DNA of 64,000 nucleotides from Erythrobacter sp. BLCC-B19 (GTDB lineage: Bacteria > Pseudomonadota > Alphaproteobacteria > Sphingomonadales > Sphingomonadaceae). The notes beneath the pieces were generated by a model. It saw only the letters and a list, made by a program, of their open reading frames with translations. It ran no database searches and had not been told where the DNA came from. The position numbers were made by a program, and so were the translations under genes. The stretch spans positions 62,001 to 126,000 of the forward strand of contig NZ_CP117516.1 of assembly GCF_028621955.1 (NCBI RefSeq), read 5' to 3'. Below, one piece after another: positions 45,519-55,149 of the stretch; position 1 is the first letter of the stretch; each line of letters starts with the position of its first letter.

Positions 45519-47567
45519 ATGATCTTTCGCGCCCTGGCCGTTCTGGCCCTCGCCCTGTCGGCCGCCCCCGCCGCGGCGCAATCCCCCGGACAATCGGCAG
45601 TGCCGCAATGGCAGGCGAGCGAACCGGAACCGCTCTACCAGAACCCTGCCGGGCGCAGACATATCGACCTGTCGGGACCTTGGGAGGTTATTGTCGATCC
45701 GCTGTCGGCAGGCGACCGTCCGTCGTTCACGGGCCTCGGCGGTGTCGAGGTTTTCCGCGCGCGCCCCGCACCCGGCGGCCTCGCCTTCGCCGAATTTGTG
45801 TTTGATCCCGCACAGACCCTGCAAGTTCCAGCCGATTGGGTGCGGCAGAACCCGAGGCTCGATCTCTACGAGGGCGCGGTGTGGTATCTGAAGCGGTTCG
45901 ATCTGCCGACGACGAGCGACGGGCTGCGGCGGATCCTCCACGTAGGCGCGGCCAATTACCGCACCGATGTCTACATCAACGGCACCCTCGTCGCCCGGCA
46001 TGAAGGCGGCTTCACACCCTTCGCGGTCGATCTGACGCAGCATCTGAAACCGGGCAGCAACGCGCTGGTGCTCAAGGTCGACAACCGGCTCGACGCGCTC
46101 ACGGTGCCGACCCGCTTTTCGGACTGGCACAATTACGGCGGGATCACCGGTGCTGTCCGACTGCTGGAATTGCCCGAACCGCGGCTGGTGACCTGGTCGG
46201 TGCGCCTCGCCGATCTGAAGCGGCGCGAGGTGGTGGCCGAGATCGAAGCCGCGCCCGAGGCGGCGGGTCGGACGGTCACCGTCAGCCTGCCGGATCGGGG
46301 GGAGACGGCGACGGCGACGATCGGCGCCGACGGCAAGGCGCGACTGGTATGGCGCACCCGCGCCGGATTGTGGTCACCGCAGCAGCCGGCGCTCCACCGC
46401 CTGCGGATCGCGATCGCAGGAGGCGAAGCGGCCGAGGACATGATCGGCCTGCGCACCATCGAGGCGCGCGGCGGCGACATTGTCCTCAATGGCGAGCGGA
46501 TCGTGCTGCGCGGTATCAGCACCCACGCTGTCACCACCCGCCACCCGGGCCGTGCGGTGGGCGAGGACGACGCGCGCCAGCTGATCGGCGAGGTCAAGGC
46601 GCTGGGGGCCAATTTCGTGCGCCTCGCGCACTACCCGCACGACGAAGCCGTTGCCCGCGAGGCGGACCGACAGGGCCTGCTCGTCTGGAGCGAATTGCCG
46701 GTCTACTGGGCGGTGGCCTTCGACAACCCTCAGGTGCTCGAAAATGTCCGCCGGCAGGCCCGCGCGTTGGTCGAGCGTGATCGCAACCGTGCCTCGATCA
46801 TCCTGTGGTCGATCGCCAACGAAACCCCCAACACCCCCGCCCGCCTTGCCTTCTTGCGCGAAATTGCGGGCGAAGTGCGCGGGCGCGATCCGTCGCGCCT
46901 GATCACCGCCGCGCTGCTGGTCGACAGCGCCAAGTCAGCCCCGATGCTGGCGCGCACGCTGGTCGCCCGGCTGCTTCAGGACCCTGCCCTGCCCACCGAC
47001 CAGCGCCAGAAGCTCGCTGCGTGGTTCGAGAAGGCAAGCGGCGCGCCGGTCACCCCCGATGCCCTCGCCGCAGCGGCGAAAGCACCCGTGTTCAGGATCG
47101 ACGATCCGCTGGCCGAGGTGCTCGATGTCGCCGCGCTCAACGAGTATTTCGGGTGGTACTACGCCAGCTTCCTCGCCCGCATGGTGCCCGCGGACGAGCA
47201 GCGCCTCGCCGAGGCGATCCTTGCGCTGATGCCCGAAGTCCGCTTCGTGCCGCCCGCCGGCAAGCCCTTCGTCGTCAGCGAGTTCGGTGCCGACGCCAGG
47301 GCGGGTCTGGACGGCGGCGCAGGCCGGATGTTCACCGAGGAATATCAGGCCGAGGTCTATCGCAGGCAGCTGGAAATGCTCGCCGGTCACGAGGGCATCG
47401 ACGGCGTCTCGCCCTGGGTGCTGCAGGATTTCCGCTCGCCCCTGCGGCCCTATCCCGGCATTCAGGATGGCTACAACCGCAAGGGCGTGATCGACGAGAC
47501 CGGACGCCGCAAGCAGGCCTTCGATGTGCTGCGCGAGGCCTATCTCAAAGGCTGGCCGCAGCAGTGA
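45519..47567 (+). CDS. Exported GH2 beta-glycosidase (beta-glucuronidase-like)
   Basis: A 682-residue family 2 hydrolase with signal peptide (LALSAAPAAAQ). Domains in order: sugar-binding jelly roll (HIDLSGPWEVIVDP, GAVWYLKRFDLP), immunoglobulin-like domain, then TIM barrel with NGERIVLRGISTHAV. Acid/base Glu435 lies in SIANETP and nucleophile Glu588 in VVSEFGAD. Closest in layout to bacterial beta-glucuronidases/beta-galactosidases; specificity open. It follows the beta-lactamase-fold gene by 5 nt. The 3' end overlaps the convergent M81 gene by 23 nt. Confidence 0.88.
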   Translation: MIFRALAVLALALSAAPAAAQSPGQSAVPQWQASEPEPLYQNPAGRRHIDLSGPWEVIVDPLSAGDRPSFTGLGGVEVFRARPAPGGLAFAEFVFDPAQTLQVPADWVRQNPRLDLYEGAVWYLKRFDLPTTSDGLRRILHVGAANYRTDVYINGTLVARHEGGFTPFAVDLTQHLKPGSNALVLKVDNRLDALTVPTRFSDWHNYGGITGAVRLLELPEPRLVTWSVRLADLKRREVVAEIEAAPEAAGRTVTVSLPDRGETATATIGADGKARLVWRTRAGLWSPQQPALHRLRIAIAGGEAAEDMIGLRTIEARGGDIVLNGERIVLRGISTHAVTTRHPGRAVGEDDARQLIGEVKALGANFVRLAHYPHDEAVAREADRQGLLVWSELPVYWAVAFDNPQVLENVRRQARALVERDRNRASIILWSIANETPNTPARLAFLREIAGEVRGRDPSRLITAALLVDSAKSAPMLARTLVARLLQDPALPTDQRQKLAAWFEKASGAPVTPDALAAAAKAPVFRIDDPLAEVLDVAALNEYFGWYYASFLARMVPADEQRLAEAILALMPEVRFVPPAGKPFVVSEFGADARAGLDGGAGRMFTEEYQAEVYRRQLEMLAGHEGIDGVSPWVLQDFRSPLRPYPGIQDGYNRKGVIDETGRRKQAFDVLREAYLKGWPQQ

Positions 47568-48999
47568 AGGGCCAGATCGTCCGGTCGACGCGGGTATAGG
47601 GGAGGTTCACCAGATCCATACTCGCCACGCCGGGCGACTCCACATAGCGCACCGGCCCGCCAAGCTGCGAGAACATGATGTAGAAGTGCTGCATCGACTT
47701 GGGCACCAGAACGCGCTTGGCGCGCGGGTCGATGCCGAAGTCGGAGAACGCGCCGGGCGTGATGCACTGGATGCGGTTCGATGACATGACGATGTCGACA
47801 TTGCGCCCGGTCCGCACCACCACCACGGTGCCTGCGTCAAAATGTCCGATGCCGAAATCGTGGCGGGCATTCTCTGCGATGTGCATCACCTCGATGTCGA
47901 GATCGAGCGGCGGGCCGGAGAAGCGACTGGTCTTGCCGCCAAGACGGAGCGGCATCCGCGCCCCCACGCCGGCTGCCTTGCACAGGTCGATCGCCTGGGG
48001 ATCGTGGAGGAAGGCAATCCCGACATCGGGCACATCGGCGCGGATCAGCGCGCCCAGCAGCCATGTCGCATCGCTGGGCGCGCCCGCTCCGCAATTGTCC
48101 GCAAAGTCCGCGAGCACCAGCGGCGCGACTTGATGCGCACCAGCCAGCGCGACGGCCTCGTCGATCGGGATGAGCGGCGTCATCGTCCGTCCCTTCATCG
48201 CCTGAACATCCGCCGCAAGGCGATCCGCCAGCGATTGGGCCAATGCGGCCTCGCCATCGGCGATCACCAGCATCTTCGTCCCCATCTCGGGCAGATCGCC
48301 CCATGGGAAACCATGAATGAGCGAGACCGAGAGCACCCCCGGCTCCTGCTCGGCCGCTGACATGGCCGCCACGAAACCGCTGACTGGCTCCACAGGGGTG
48401 TAATAGAGACTGATCATCCGGCAATCCGCCACGGCCATCACAGGTCGATGCCGCCCTGTCGCAGCGCCCTCGCATAGGGTCCACAGCTCTTCGGCGCGAT
48501 CGAAGGCGTCGAGATGCGGGTAGTGCTTGTAGGCGATCAGCACATCGGCCGCCGCGATCATCGCGGGGGTCAGGTGGCAATGCGGGTCGAGCAGCCCGCC
48601 GATCACCGTCTTTGCGCCAACGATCGCGCGCAAGCGGCCCAGCAGATCGCCTTCGCAATCGGGGTAGCCATCGGCCATCATCGCGCCGTGGAGGCCCAGA
48701 AGCACCATGTCGACCGGCCCCGCCGCTTCAAGATCGGCCAGGATCCGGTCGCGGTAGCTCTCCCACGTCGCACGCCGGATCAGGCCGGACGGCTGCGCGC
48801 TGGTGGCCAGGCCTTCGATAACGGTCCAGCCCCTCTCGGCCGCATGGCGGCGCACCACCTGCATCGGCGCCGCAAACATCATCGGCCGTTCGGGCAGAGT
48901 GCCGGCCGGGTAGAAATCGTCAGCGAAGTTTGCCTCGTTGGTGGGGATCGGCGAAAAGGAGTTGGTCTCGGTCGCGATCGCGGCGGTAAAGATGTGCAT
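47545..48999 (-). CDS. M81 family metallopeptidase (MlrC-like), copy 1
   Basis: A 484-residue cytosolic M81/DUF1485 protein related to microcystinase C (MlrC), which cuts linear peptides after MlrB. Likely metal-site residues are visible: Glu in TETNSFSP (about residue 11), LLGLHGAM, DPHCH with a DxH pair, YPHLD and a CRMIS segment. The second domain holds NCGAGAPSD and IQCITPGAF. It is the last gene of a minus-strand train deacylase-PLP enzyme-permeases-ATPases, 9 nt after the ATPase stop, so its peptide substrate probably enters by that importer. Differs clearly from copy 2 at 57983. Confidence 0.85.
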   Translation of the reverse strand: MHIFTAAIATETNSFSPIPTNEANFADDFYPAGTLPERPMMFAAPMQVVRRHAAERGWTVIEGLATSAQPSGLIRRATWESYRDRILADLEAAGPVDMVLLGLHGAMMADGYPDCEGDLLGRLRAIVGAKTVIGGLLDPHCHLTPAMIAAADVLIAYKHYPHLDAFDRAEELWTLCEGAATGRHRPVMAVADCRMISLYYTPVEPVSGFVAAMSAAEQEPGVLSVSLIHGFPWGDLPEMGTKMLVIADGEAALAQSLADRLAADVQAMKGRTMTPLIPIDEAVALAGAHQVAPLVLADFADNCGAGAPSDATWLLGALIRADVPDVGIAFLHDPQAIDLCKAAGVGARMPLRLGGKTSRFSGPPLDLDIEVMHIAENARHDFGIGHFDAGTVVVVRTGRNVDIVMSSNRIQCITPGAFSDFGIDPRAKRVLVPKSMQHFYIMFSQLGGPVRYVESPGVASMDLVNLPYTRVDRTIWPFTAAASL

Positions 49000-49008
49000 G
49001 GCAGGGTC

Positions 49009-49749
49009 TCAGTTGTCGACGAAGAGAGAATTGGCGACCAGCCGCCGCGCTGCGCCCGACTGCGGGGCGGCAAGCACATCGGCAGGCGGCCCTTCCTCGA
49101 CGATCCGGCCCGCATCCATCACCAGCACCCGGTGCGCCATGTGCCGGATGACGGCGATATCGTGCGACACCATCAGCATCGCGATTGGCCGGCTCGCCTG
49201 AAGTTCGAGCAGCAGGTTGAGGATGCGCGCCTGCACCGCGAGATCGAGCGCCGAGGTCGGCTCGTCGAGGATCAGCAGATCAGGCTCGGTCGCCAGAGCG
49301 CGGCCGATGGCGATGCGCTGGCGCTGGCCGCCAGACAATTGGTGCGGGAAGCGGGCGGCGAAATCGGGGGAAAGGCCGACCTGCCCCAGGAGCCGCTCCG
49401 CCAGCGCGCGCCGTTCGGTCGCGGACAGCGGCGCGGCAAGCGCGGCGGTCTCGGTGAGAGTCCACCACAGGGGCTTGCGCGGATTGAGCGAGGCGAAGGG
49501 GTCCTGAAATACAAAGGCAATTGCGCCCCTTGGGGGCGCGGCGTTTGCACCGCGCCACAGGATCTGACCGCTGTCCGCACGCTGCAACCCCGCGATCACG
49601 CGCGAGGCGGACGTCTTGCCGCAGCCCGATCCGCCGAGAATGCCGACGAACTCGCCCGGCGCGATGGCAAGCGATACGCCGTCGAGCACGGGACGCGCTG
49701 CGCCGCGCGGTCGCCAGCGCAGGTCATGGGCGGCAACCAGCGCGCTCAT
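49009..49749 (-). CDS. Oligopeptide ABC importer ATPase (DppF-like)
   Basis: A 246-residue ATPase of the peptide/nickel transporter class. Walker [11 protein letters not shown]-loop [14 protein letters not shown], signature [15 protein letters not shown], Walker [13 protein letters not shown] and H-loop VSHD are all intact. It is shorter than typical DppF (about 320) and lacks the C-terminal oligopeptide extension. ATG 49749 overlaps the other ATPase by ATGA; the frame's upstream extension lies inside that gene. Confidence 0.9.
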   Translation of the reverse strand: MSALVAAHDLRWRPRGAARPVLDGVSLAIAPGEFVGILGGSGCGKTSASRVIAGLQRADSGQILWRGANAAPPRGAIAFVFQDPFASLNPRKPLWWTLTETAALAAPLSATERRALAERLLGQVGLSPDFAARFPHQLSGGQRQRIAIGRALATEPDLLILDEPTSALDLAVQARILNLLLELQASRPIAMLMVSHDIAVIRHMAHRVLVMDAGRIVEEGPPADVLAAPQSGAARRLVANSLFVDN

Positions 49750-50561
49750 GGTTCGTCCCCCGCGACCGGCAGCAGCTGACGCGGCAAGGCGCGCTCGGGT
49801 AGCGAGGCGAGAAGCTGGCGCGCTTCCGCCGAAGCTGGCCGTGCGAAGACCGCGTCGGTCGGCCCGCTCTCCACGACCCGGCCCGCGGACATGACCAGCA
49901 CCCGGTCGCAGCAACTGCGCGCTGCGCCCAGATCGTGGGTGATCAACAGCAGCCCCGATCCGGTCCGGCGCGCACGGTCCACCAGCAGGCTCAGCACCTG
50001 CGCCCTGACCGAGACATCGAGCGCCGTCGTCACCTCGTCCGCGAGCACGACGGCAGGCGATCCGGCAAATGCCATCGCGATCAGCACGCGCTGGCGCTGC
50101 CCGCCCGACAGCTGGTGGGGGAAACGGCGCATCAGCGCGGGCGGATCGGGCAGATCCATGTCGCCAAGCAGGGCGGCCGCGCGTGCCAAGCGCTCGGAGC
50201 GCGGCACGCCGGCAACCGCCAGCACATCGCGCATCTGCGCCCCGATGCTGCGGGTCGGGCTGAGCGCGGTCATCGGGTCCTGAAAGATCAGCGATATGTT
50301 GTGACGACGCAAATCGCGCAGAGCCTTCACCCCCAGCCCGGCAATCGCGGTGCCCATCACTTCGATCGTGCCCGCGACCTGCTCGAGCCCATCGGGAAGC
50401 AACCCGGTCGCCGCCAGCGCAGTCAGCGATTTGCCGCTGCCTGACTGTCCGACCAGTCCCACGATCTCGCCAGGATTGACGGTGCAGTCGAGGCTCTCGA
50501 TCAGCACGCGGCGGTCGGAGCGTCGCAGGATCGACAGGCCGGTGATCGCCAAGGGGGTCAC
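49746..50561 (-). CDS. Oligopeptide ABC importer ATPase (DppD-like)
   Basis: A 271-residue ATPase. Walker A GQSGSGKSLT, QDPMTALSPTRSIGAQM (the peptide-transporter signature lead), [15 protein letters not shown], Walker B VVLADEVTTALD and H-loop ITHDLGAA are present. In most family members Walker B reads LIADEPTTALD; here Val replaces Pro after ADE. GTG 50561 overlaps the permease stop (GTGA). It forms a heterodimer with the other ATPase. Confidence 0.9.
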   Translation of the reverse strand: MTPLAITGLSILRRSDRRVLIESLDCTVNPGEIVGLVGQSGSGKSLTALAATGLLPDGLEQVAGTIEVMGTAIAGLGVKALRDLRRHNISLIFQDPMTALSPTRSIGAQMRDVLAVAGVPRSERLARAAALLGDMDLPDPPALMRRFPHQLSGGQRQRVLIAMAFAGSPAVVLADEVTTALDVSVRAQVLSLLVDRARRTGSGLLLITHDLGAARSCCDRVLVMSAGRVVESGPTDAVFARPASAEARQLLASLPERALPRQLLPVAGDEP

Positions 50562-51394
50562 GGCGTACGCTCCTGCCGCGGATCGAGGATATCGCGCACC
50601 GCATCGCCCAGCAGGTTGAAGCCCGCCGCAGCCAGCACCAGCGCAAGGCCGGGAAACAGGCCGAGCCACCATGCGTCCGCCATGAAATGCCGCCCCGAGG
50701 CGACAAGCCCGCCCCATTCGGGGCTTGGCGGCTGGGCGCCGAGGCCGATGAAGCCGAGGGCCGCAGCGCCAAGGATCACGGCGGCGACATCCATCAATCC
50801 CTGCACCACCATGATCCCGGCCAGATTGGGGAGCAGGTGATGGCGCATGATATGCCAGCGCCCTGCCCCGGCAAGCCGCGCGGCTTCTGTAAAGCCGCGG
50901 TCGCGCAGCAGCAGCGCCTGGGCGCGGGCGAGCCGCACGAACACCGGCAAGCGCACGATCACCAGCGCGATCAGGGCATTGACCAGGCTGGGCCCGAGCG
51001 CCGCCGCCAGCGCCATGGCAAGCACCAGTGCGGGCACAGCCAGCAGCACGTCGATCAGCCGCATCAGCGCCGCATCGATCCAGCCGCCCGCCAAGGCAGA
51101 AAGCGTCCCCGCCAGCGTGCCGAGCGTCACTGTCGTGCCCACCACCAGCAGCGCCGCCATCAGCGAGGGCCAGGCGCCGTAGGCCAGTCGGGAAAACAGG
51201 TCGCGCCCAAGCTCGTCCGTGCCCATCCAGTGCCCGGCGGAGGGCGGCTGGAGCCTGCGCGCCAGATCGATCGCGTCGGGCGCATGGCTCGCCGCGAGCG
51301 GGCCAAGAAGCGCGAAGACGACCAGCAGCCCCACCAGCGCCAAACCGATGACACCCGCGACATCGCGCGATGCCTTTCGCCACAGTGCGATCAT
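50558..51394 (-). CDS. Oligopeptide ABC importer permease (DppC-like)
   Basis: A 278-residue inner-membrane permease with about six helices. The N-terminal HWMGTDELGRDLFSRL is the hallmark of OppC/DppC proteins, and the EAARLAGAGRWHIMRHHLLPN loop is the coupling helix for the ATPase. ATG 51394 overlaps DppB-like stop by ATGA. Complete and of normal length. Confidence 0.92.
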   Translation of the reverse strand: MIALWRKASRDVAGVIGLALVGLLVVFALLGPLAASHAPDAIDLARRLQPPSAGHWMGTDELGRDLFSRLAYGAWPSLMAALLVVGTTVTLGTLAGTLSALAGGWIDAALMRLIDVLLAVPALVLAMALAAALGPSLVNALIALVIVRLPVFVRLARAQALLLRDRGFTEAARLAGAGRWHIMRHHLLPNLAGIMVVQGLMDVAAVILGAAALGFIGLGAQPPSPEWGGLVASGRHFMADAWWLGLFPGLALVLAAAGFNLLGDAVRDILDPRQERTP

Positions 51395-52416
51395 GCCGGT
51401 CGCAGCCTCGGATCGAGCACGCCGTAAAGCAGGTCGACCGCAAGGTTCGCGGCCGAATAGAACACGGCGGCCAGCAGCGTGAAACCCATGATCGCGGGGA
51501 AGTCGAGCCCGGCCACCGCCTCGAGCGTATAGCTCCCCAGCCCCGGCCAGCTGAAGATCGCCTCGGTCACCACCGCGCCTCCCAGAAGATCGGCGAGCAG
51601 GATCGCGGAGGTCGTCAGAAACGGCACCAGCGCGTTGGGCAGGGCATAGCGGGTCAGGATCGTCCATTCCGACAGGCCCGAGGCCCGCGCGCGGCGGACA
51701 TAGTCTTCCTGCAAGACCTCGAGCAACGATGCCCGCACAAGGCGCGCGGCTGCCCCGCTGGCCGCAAGCGCAAGCGTGATGGCCGGCAGCAACAGATGCG
51801 CCAAAGCGTCGCCCACCACCTGCCACTCACCCGCTAGCGCGCCGTCGACGAGGTAGAGACCGGTGACCGCAGGCGGCGGCATCAGTTCCGGCCCAAGCCT
51901 GCCGCCAGATGGCAGCCAATCGAGGCTGCCAAAGAAGACCGCCAGCAGCACGAGCCCGATCCAGAAGGTCGGTGCCGAGATCGCGAGGGTCGACAAGAGG
52001 CGGATGAGGTAATCCAGCCAGCGTCCTGCCGTGAGCGCGGAAAGCGACCCCAGCACCAGGCCCGCCACGAGGATCATCGCGAAGGCGACTGCCGCCAGCT
52101 CCACGGTCGCCGGCAGTGCCTCGGCCAGTTCCTCGGCCACCGGTCGGCCCGAGCGGATCGAAAGCCCCAGGTCGCCGTTCGCGAGCCGGGCCATGTAAGA
52201 CAGGTACTGCACCGGCAGCGGGCGATCGAGACCGAGCTCTGCGCGAACCTCTGCAACCCGGGCATCGGACGCGAGATCGCCCGCGATCAGGCGCGCGGTG
52301 TCATTGGGCACCATCTGGGCGATGACGAAGGTGACGATCGACACGCCCAGCAGGACGAGCACGGTCGAGCCTGCCCGGCGCAGGATCCGCGTCAGGCTAG
52401 AAAAGCGTGGTGACAT
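51391..52416 (-). CDS. Oligopeptide ABC importer permease (DppB-like)
   Basis: A 341-residue inner-membrane permease with about six helices. The opening RILRRAGSTVLVLLGVSIVTFV, a periplasmic loop with ELGLDRPLPVQYL, and the coupling segment YVRRARASGLSEWTILTRYALPNAL are typical of OppB/DppB. ATG 52416 overlaps the upstream PLP-enzyme gene by 20 nt; a longer start would run deeper into that gene. The binding protein is on the opposite strand at 55150. Confidence 0.92.
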   Translation of the reverse strand: MSPRFSSLTRILRRAGSTVLVLLGVSIVTFVIAQMVPNDTARLIAGDLASDARVAEVRAELGLDRPLPVQYLSYMARLANGDLGLSIRSGRPVAEELAEALPATVELAAVAFAMILVAGLVLGSLSALTAGRWLDYLIRLLSTLAISAPTFWIGLVLLAVFFGSLDWLPSGGRLGPELMPPPAVTGLYLVDGALAGEWQVVGDALAHLLLPAITLALAASGAAARLVRASLLEVLQEDYVRRARASGLSEWTILTRYALPNALVPFLTTSAILLADLLGGAVVTEAIFSWPGLGSYTLEAVAGLDFPAIMGFTLLAAVFYSAANLAVDLLYGVLDPRLRPA

Positions 52417-53641
52417 GGCCGGTGACCTGCCGCGCTTCATCGACGAGGACAATCGCACGCCAGCGATCAAAGGTGGTGCAGGGGTGCGACACGCCGAAGC
52501 CGAGGATGTCGCCCACTTCAACCTCCAGCGCGCCTTCGAGGATCGCGTGCTGATCGAACAGGCCGGCTGTCACCAGCGCGCCTTCGATCGGCACGGGAGC
52601 CGGATGCACGCCCGCCCGGTAGTGGAACCGCGCCACCGGCAGACCCGCATCATGGCCCGCGTCACGCTTGCCGAAGGCGGCGATGATCCGCCCCGGTTCG
52701 GGCACAGACTGCACCGGCGCCCAGATTTCGAGCGCCGGTTGCAGCCCCTCGCCCCACGCCGCGCAGGCCGGATCGCGCGCCAGCAGATCGGCGAAGAGCT
52801 GGCGGTAGAGCCCGTCGTCATGGCTGATGTAGCAGCCCGACCGGATCACGGTGCGGACCGGACGCGACAGGCCGGGCAAGGCCAGACGCCGGGCGCAGCG
52901 GTCGAAGAACGCCGATCCGCCCCCGGTGAGGATGATCTCCTCGCCCGCCAGCAGCCCTTCGGCATCGGCCATCGCGGCGAGCGCGGTGACATCGTCGAGC
53001 ATCGTCTCGACCTTTTGCGCGCCGCCCGGCTGGCCCTGGAACACGCCCTCGAACACCTCGACCCCGCACAGCGCCAGCCCGGGTGCAGCCGCCACGGCGC
53101 GGGCGACGGCCATGCCTTCCGCGCGGCTCCTCACCCCTGTGCGCCCGCCGGGCGCGCCGACCTCGAGCAACAGATTGAGCGGCCGGACAAGACCTGACGC
53201 CCGGTGCGCCTCGGCCAGCCGTGCGGCCCCCGCGATGCTGTCGACAAGGCTGAAAAGCTCGAACTCCGGGTCGTCTGCCAGCAGGTCGAGCATCAGCCGG
53301 ATGTCTGCCGCACCCACCAGCTGGTTGGCATGGATCACTCGCCGGATCCCGAGCCGGTGGTAGAGGCGCACGTGGTGAGCGGTGGCCGCGGTCATGCCCC
53401 AGGCGCCGTCTGTCATCTGCATCGCGAACAGCTCGGGGCTCATGCTGGTCTTGCCGTGCGGGGCGATCGAGACGCCGGTATGCGCGAGGAAGGCCTTCAT
53501 CCAAGCGCGATTGGAGGAGACCGCCGCCTCGCGCAGCACCGCCACGGGAAACAGCAGATCGCCGTCGAGCACCCGCGCGCCAACCGCGCCGGAGGCCTCA
53601 AGCCAAGGCGGCAGGGACTTGTGGAGATGGTCCATCATCAT
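52397..53641 (-). CDS. PLP fold-III enzyme, D-serine dehydratase/D-threonine aldolase-like
   Basis: A 414-residue pyridoxal-phosphate enzyme of the alanine-racemase-type fold. The PLP lysine is Lys64 in APHGKTS, the barrel includes VIHANQLVG and LLLEVGAPGGRTGVR, and the C-terminal metal-site motif SHPCTTFDRW (His386, Cys388) matches zinc-dependent D-serine dehydratase and D-threonine/hydroxyaspartate enzymes. It should act on free D-amino acids, deaminating or splitting a D-hydroxy-amino acid. ATG 53641 overlaps the D-aminoacylase stop, so the two are a coupled deacylate-then-degrade pair. Confidence 0.87.
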   Translation of the reverse strand: MMMDHLHKSLPPWLEASGAVGARVLDGDLLFPVAVLREAAVSSNRAWMKAFLAHTGVSIAPHGKTSMSPELFAMQMTDGAWGMTAATAHHVRLYHRLGIRRVIHANQLVGAADIRLMLDLLADDPEFELFSLVDSIAGAARLAEAHRASGLVRPLNLLLEVGAPGGRTGVRSRAEGMAVARAVAAAPGLALCGVEVFEGVFQGQPGGAQKVETMLDDVTALAAMADAEGLLAGEEIILTGGGSAFFDRCARRLALPGLSRPVRTVIRSGCYISHDDGLYRQLFADLLARDPACAAWGEGLQPALEIWAPVQSVPEPGRIIAAFGKRDAGHDAGLPVARFHYRAGVHPAPVPIEGALVTAGLFDQHAILEGALEVEVGDILGFGVSHPCTTFDRWRAIVLVDEARQVTGHVTTLF

Positions 53642-55074
53642 GCCCGCACCGCGATCCGGCCCGGGCGCGCGCCAGTGGGTCGGCCCTCGCTCCAGACTTT
53701 CTCCCCGTTCACCATCACCCAGTCGATCCCTGCGCTGGGCTGGCAGGGATCGGCGAAGGTCGCGCGATCGGAGACGGCGTCGGGGTCGAACAGCACGAGG
53801 TCGGCATAGGCCCCCTCGGCCAGCACGCCCCGGCCTTCGATCCCGAAGCGGGCCGCGGTGAGGCCCGTCATCCGGTGCACCGCCTCTTCGAGCGAAAACA
53901 GGCCGCAATCGCGCGCATAGTGCCCCAGTACCCGCGCGAAGCTGCCCCACAGCCGCGGATGGGGATGGCGATCGGCGGGAATGCCGTCGGACCCGATCAT
54001 GGTGTCGGGGCAGCAAAGGATGCGTTCGACATCGCCTTCGTCCATCATGAAATAAACCGCGCCTGCCGGCTGGAGCGCGCGGATCGCCTCGACTTCGCTC
54101 AGCTCCATGTCGCGCGCGACCTCGGCGAGATCGCGGCCCGCAAGATCGGGGCGGCTGGCGCACCACGTGATCAGGGTCCGGCTGGCTGCGGCCCACGAGC
54201 GTTCGTTGAGCGTCGTCGATCCGGCGGTGTAGGGGTAGGCATCGAGGAACACCGGCTGCTGCCGCGCCGCCGCAGCGATGCGGGCAAGGGTCTCGATGCT
54301 GCGGCCATGGTTGCGCTGGCCCGACACCTTGTGATGCGACACCACCAGCGGCAGACCCGCCTCGGCCGCGATCGCGATCGCTTCTTCGAGCGCGACAATG
54401 ACCTCATCGGCTTCGTCGCGCAGATGGGCGGTGTAAAGCCCGCCTGCCGCCGCCGCGCGGCGCGCAAGATGGACGACTTCCGCGGCGGGGGCAGCAGCAG
54501 CCAGAGGATAGAACAGCCCGCTCGACACGCCGAAGGCGCCTGCCGCCATGGCATTGTCGACCTCAGCTTCCATCGCGGCGATTTCGGCGTCGCTGGCGGG
54601 GCGCGAGAGGTCATCCATCACCTTGACCCGCAAGGTGCCATGCCCGACCAGCGGGACGACATTGGTGCTGGTCCCGGTATCGCACAGCGCTGCGAGCCAA
54701 TCGGCGAAGCGATCGAAACGGAACCAGCTGCGGTCGGCAACGGAATCGAGCGGCGCCGGCAGAATATCGCCGGGGGCCAGCGCCAAGGGCGCGAGACTGA
54801 CCCCGCAATTGCCGGTCACAACCGTGGTCACGCCCTGGCTGATCTTGGGTTCCAGCAGCCCTTCGAGCAGCGCTGCATCGTCATGGGTATGGGCATCGAT
54901 GAAGCCGGGGGCGAGCGCCTTGCCCGCGGCATCATCGACCCGGTCGGCCGTCCACCCGTCGAGCCTGCCGACCGCGGAAATCCTGTCGCCGGTAACCGCG
55001 AGCGACCCGTGGAAAGGCGCCTGACCCGTGCCATCGACCAGAACAGCATTCATGATGATCCGGTCTGCGTGCAA
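53638..55074 (-). CDS. N-acyl-D-amino-acid deacylase (D-aminoacylase)
   Basis: A 478-residue amidohydrolase. Metal-site features of D-aminoacylases are present: HTH in FIDAHTHDD, the bridging Cys in TGNCGVS, His in VVSHHKVSG, Asp in IGSDGIP. It hydrolyses N-acyl-D-amino acids or N-terminal acyl-D-residues to free D-amino acids. The start is TTG 55074, with GGGGAGG five nt upstream and the usual short lead before DGTG; the ATG at 55053 would cut the first strand. Start of the minus-strand train that contains the PLP enzyme, importer and M81 protein; divergent from the binding-protein gene. Confidence 0.9.
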   Translation of the reverse strand: MHADRIIMNAVLVDGTGQAPFHGSLAVTGDRISAVGRLDGWTADRVDDAAGKALAPGFIDAHTHDDAALLEGLLEPKISQGVTTVVTGNCGVSLAPLALAPGDILPAPLDSVADRSWFRFDRFADWLAALCDTGTSTNVVPLVGHGTLRVKVMDDLSRPASDAEIAAMEAEVDNAMAAGAFGVSSGLFYPLAAAAPAAEVVHLARRAAAAGGLYTAHLRDEADEVIVALEEAIAIAAEAGLPLVVSHHKVSGQRNHGRSIETLARIAAAARQQPVFLDAYPYTAGSTTLNERSWAAASRTLITWCASRPDLAGRDLAEVARDMELSEVEAIRALQPAGAVYFMMDEGDVERILCCPDTMIGSDGIPADRHPHPRLWGSFARVLGHYARDCGLFSLEEAVHRMTGLTAARFGIEGRGVLAEGAYADLVLFDPDAVSDRATFADPCQPSAGIDWVMVNGEKVWSEGRPTGARPGRIAVRA

Positions 55075-55087
55075 CGATTCCTCCCCT

Positions 55088-55108
55088 TCGGAATAATTCC
55101 GATACGAA
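55088..55108. promoter_or_regulatory. Palindrome TCGGAAT-A-ATTCCGA and adjoining TTCCGATACGAA
   Basis: A perfect 7-1-7 dyad at 55088-55102 overlaps TTCCGATACGAA at 55097-55108, in the 75-nt divergent gap between the D-aminoacylase and the peptide-binding protein. TTCCGAT-N2-GAA matches the TTCCGATTGGAA element at 61.87 kb, so the same regulator may bind here. It lies right before the GGGGAGG ribosome site of the deacylase. Confidence 0.5.
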
Positions 55109-55149
55109 ACGCTATTTCCATAACGATTGTGCTTCGCTACGCAAGCGAC

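Noticed and set aside
49746..51826. Apparent fusion proteins where ATPase and permease frames extend several hundred codons upstream
   Set aside because: The extensions read through the neighbouring gene in the wrong frame; coupled ATGA/GTGA starts give normal-length family members.
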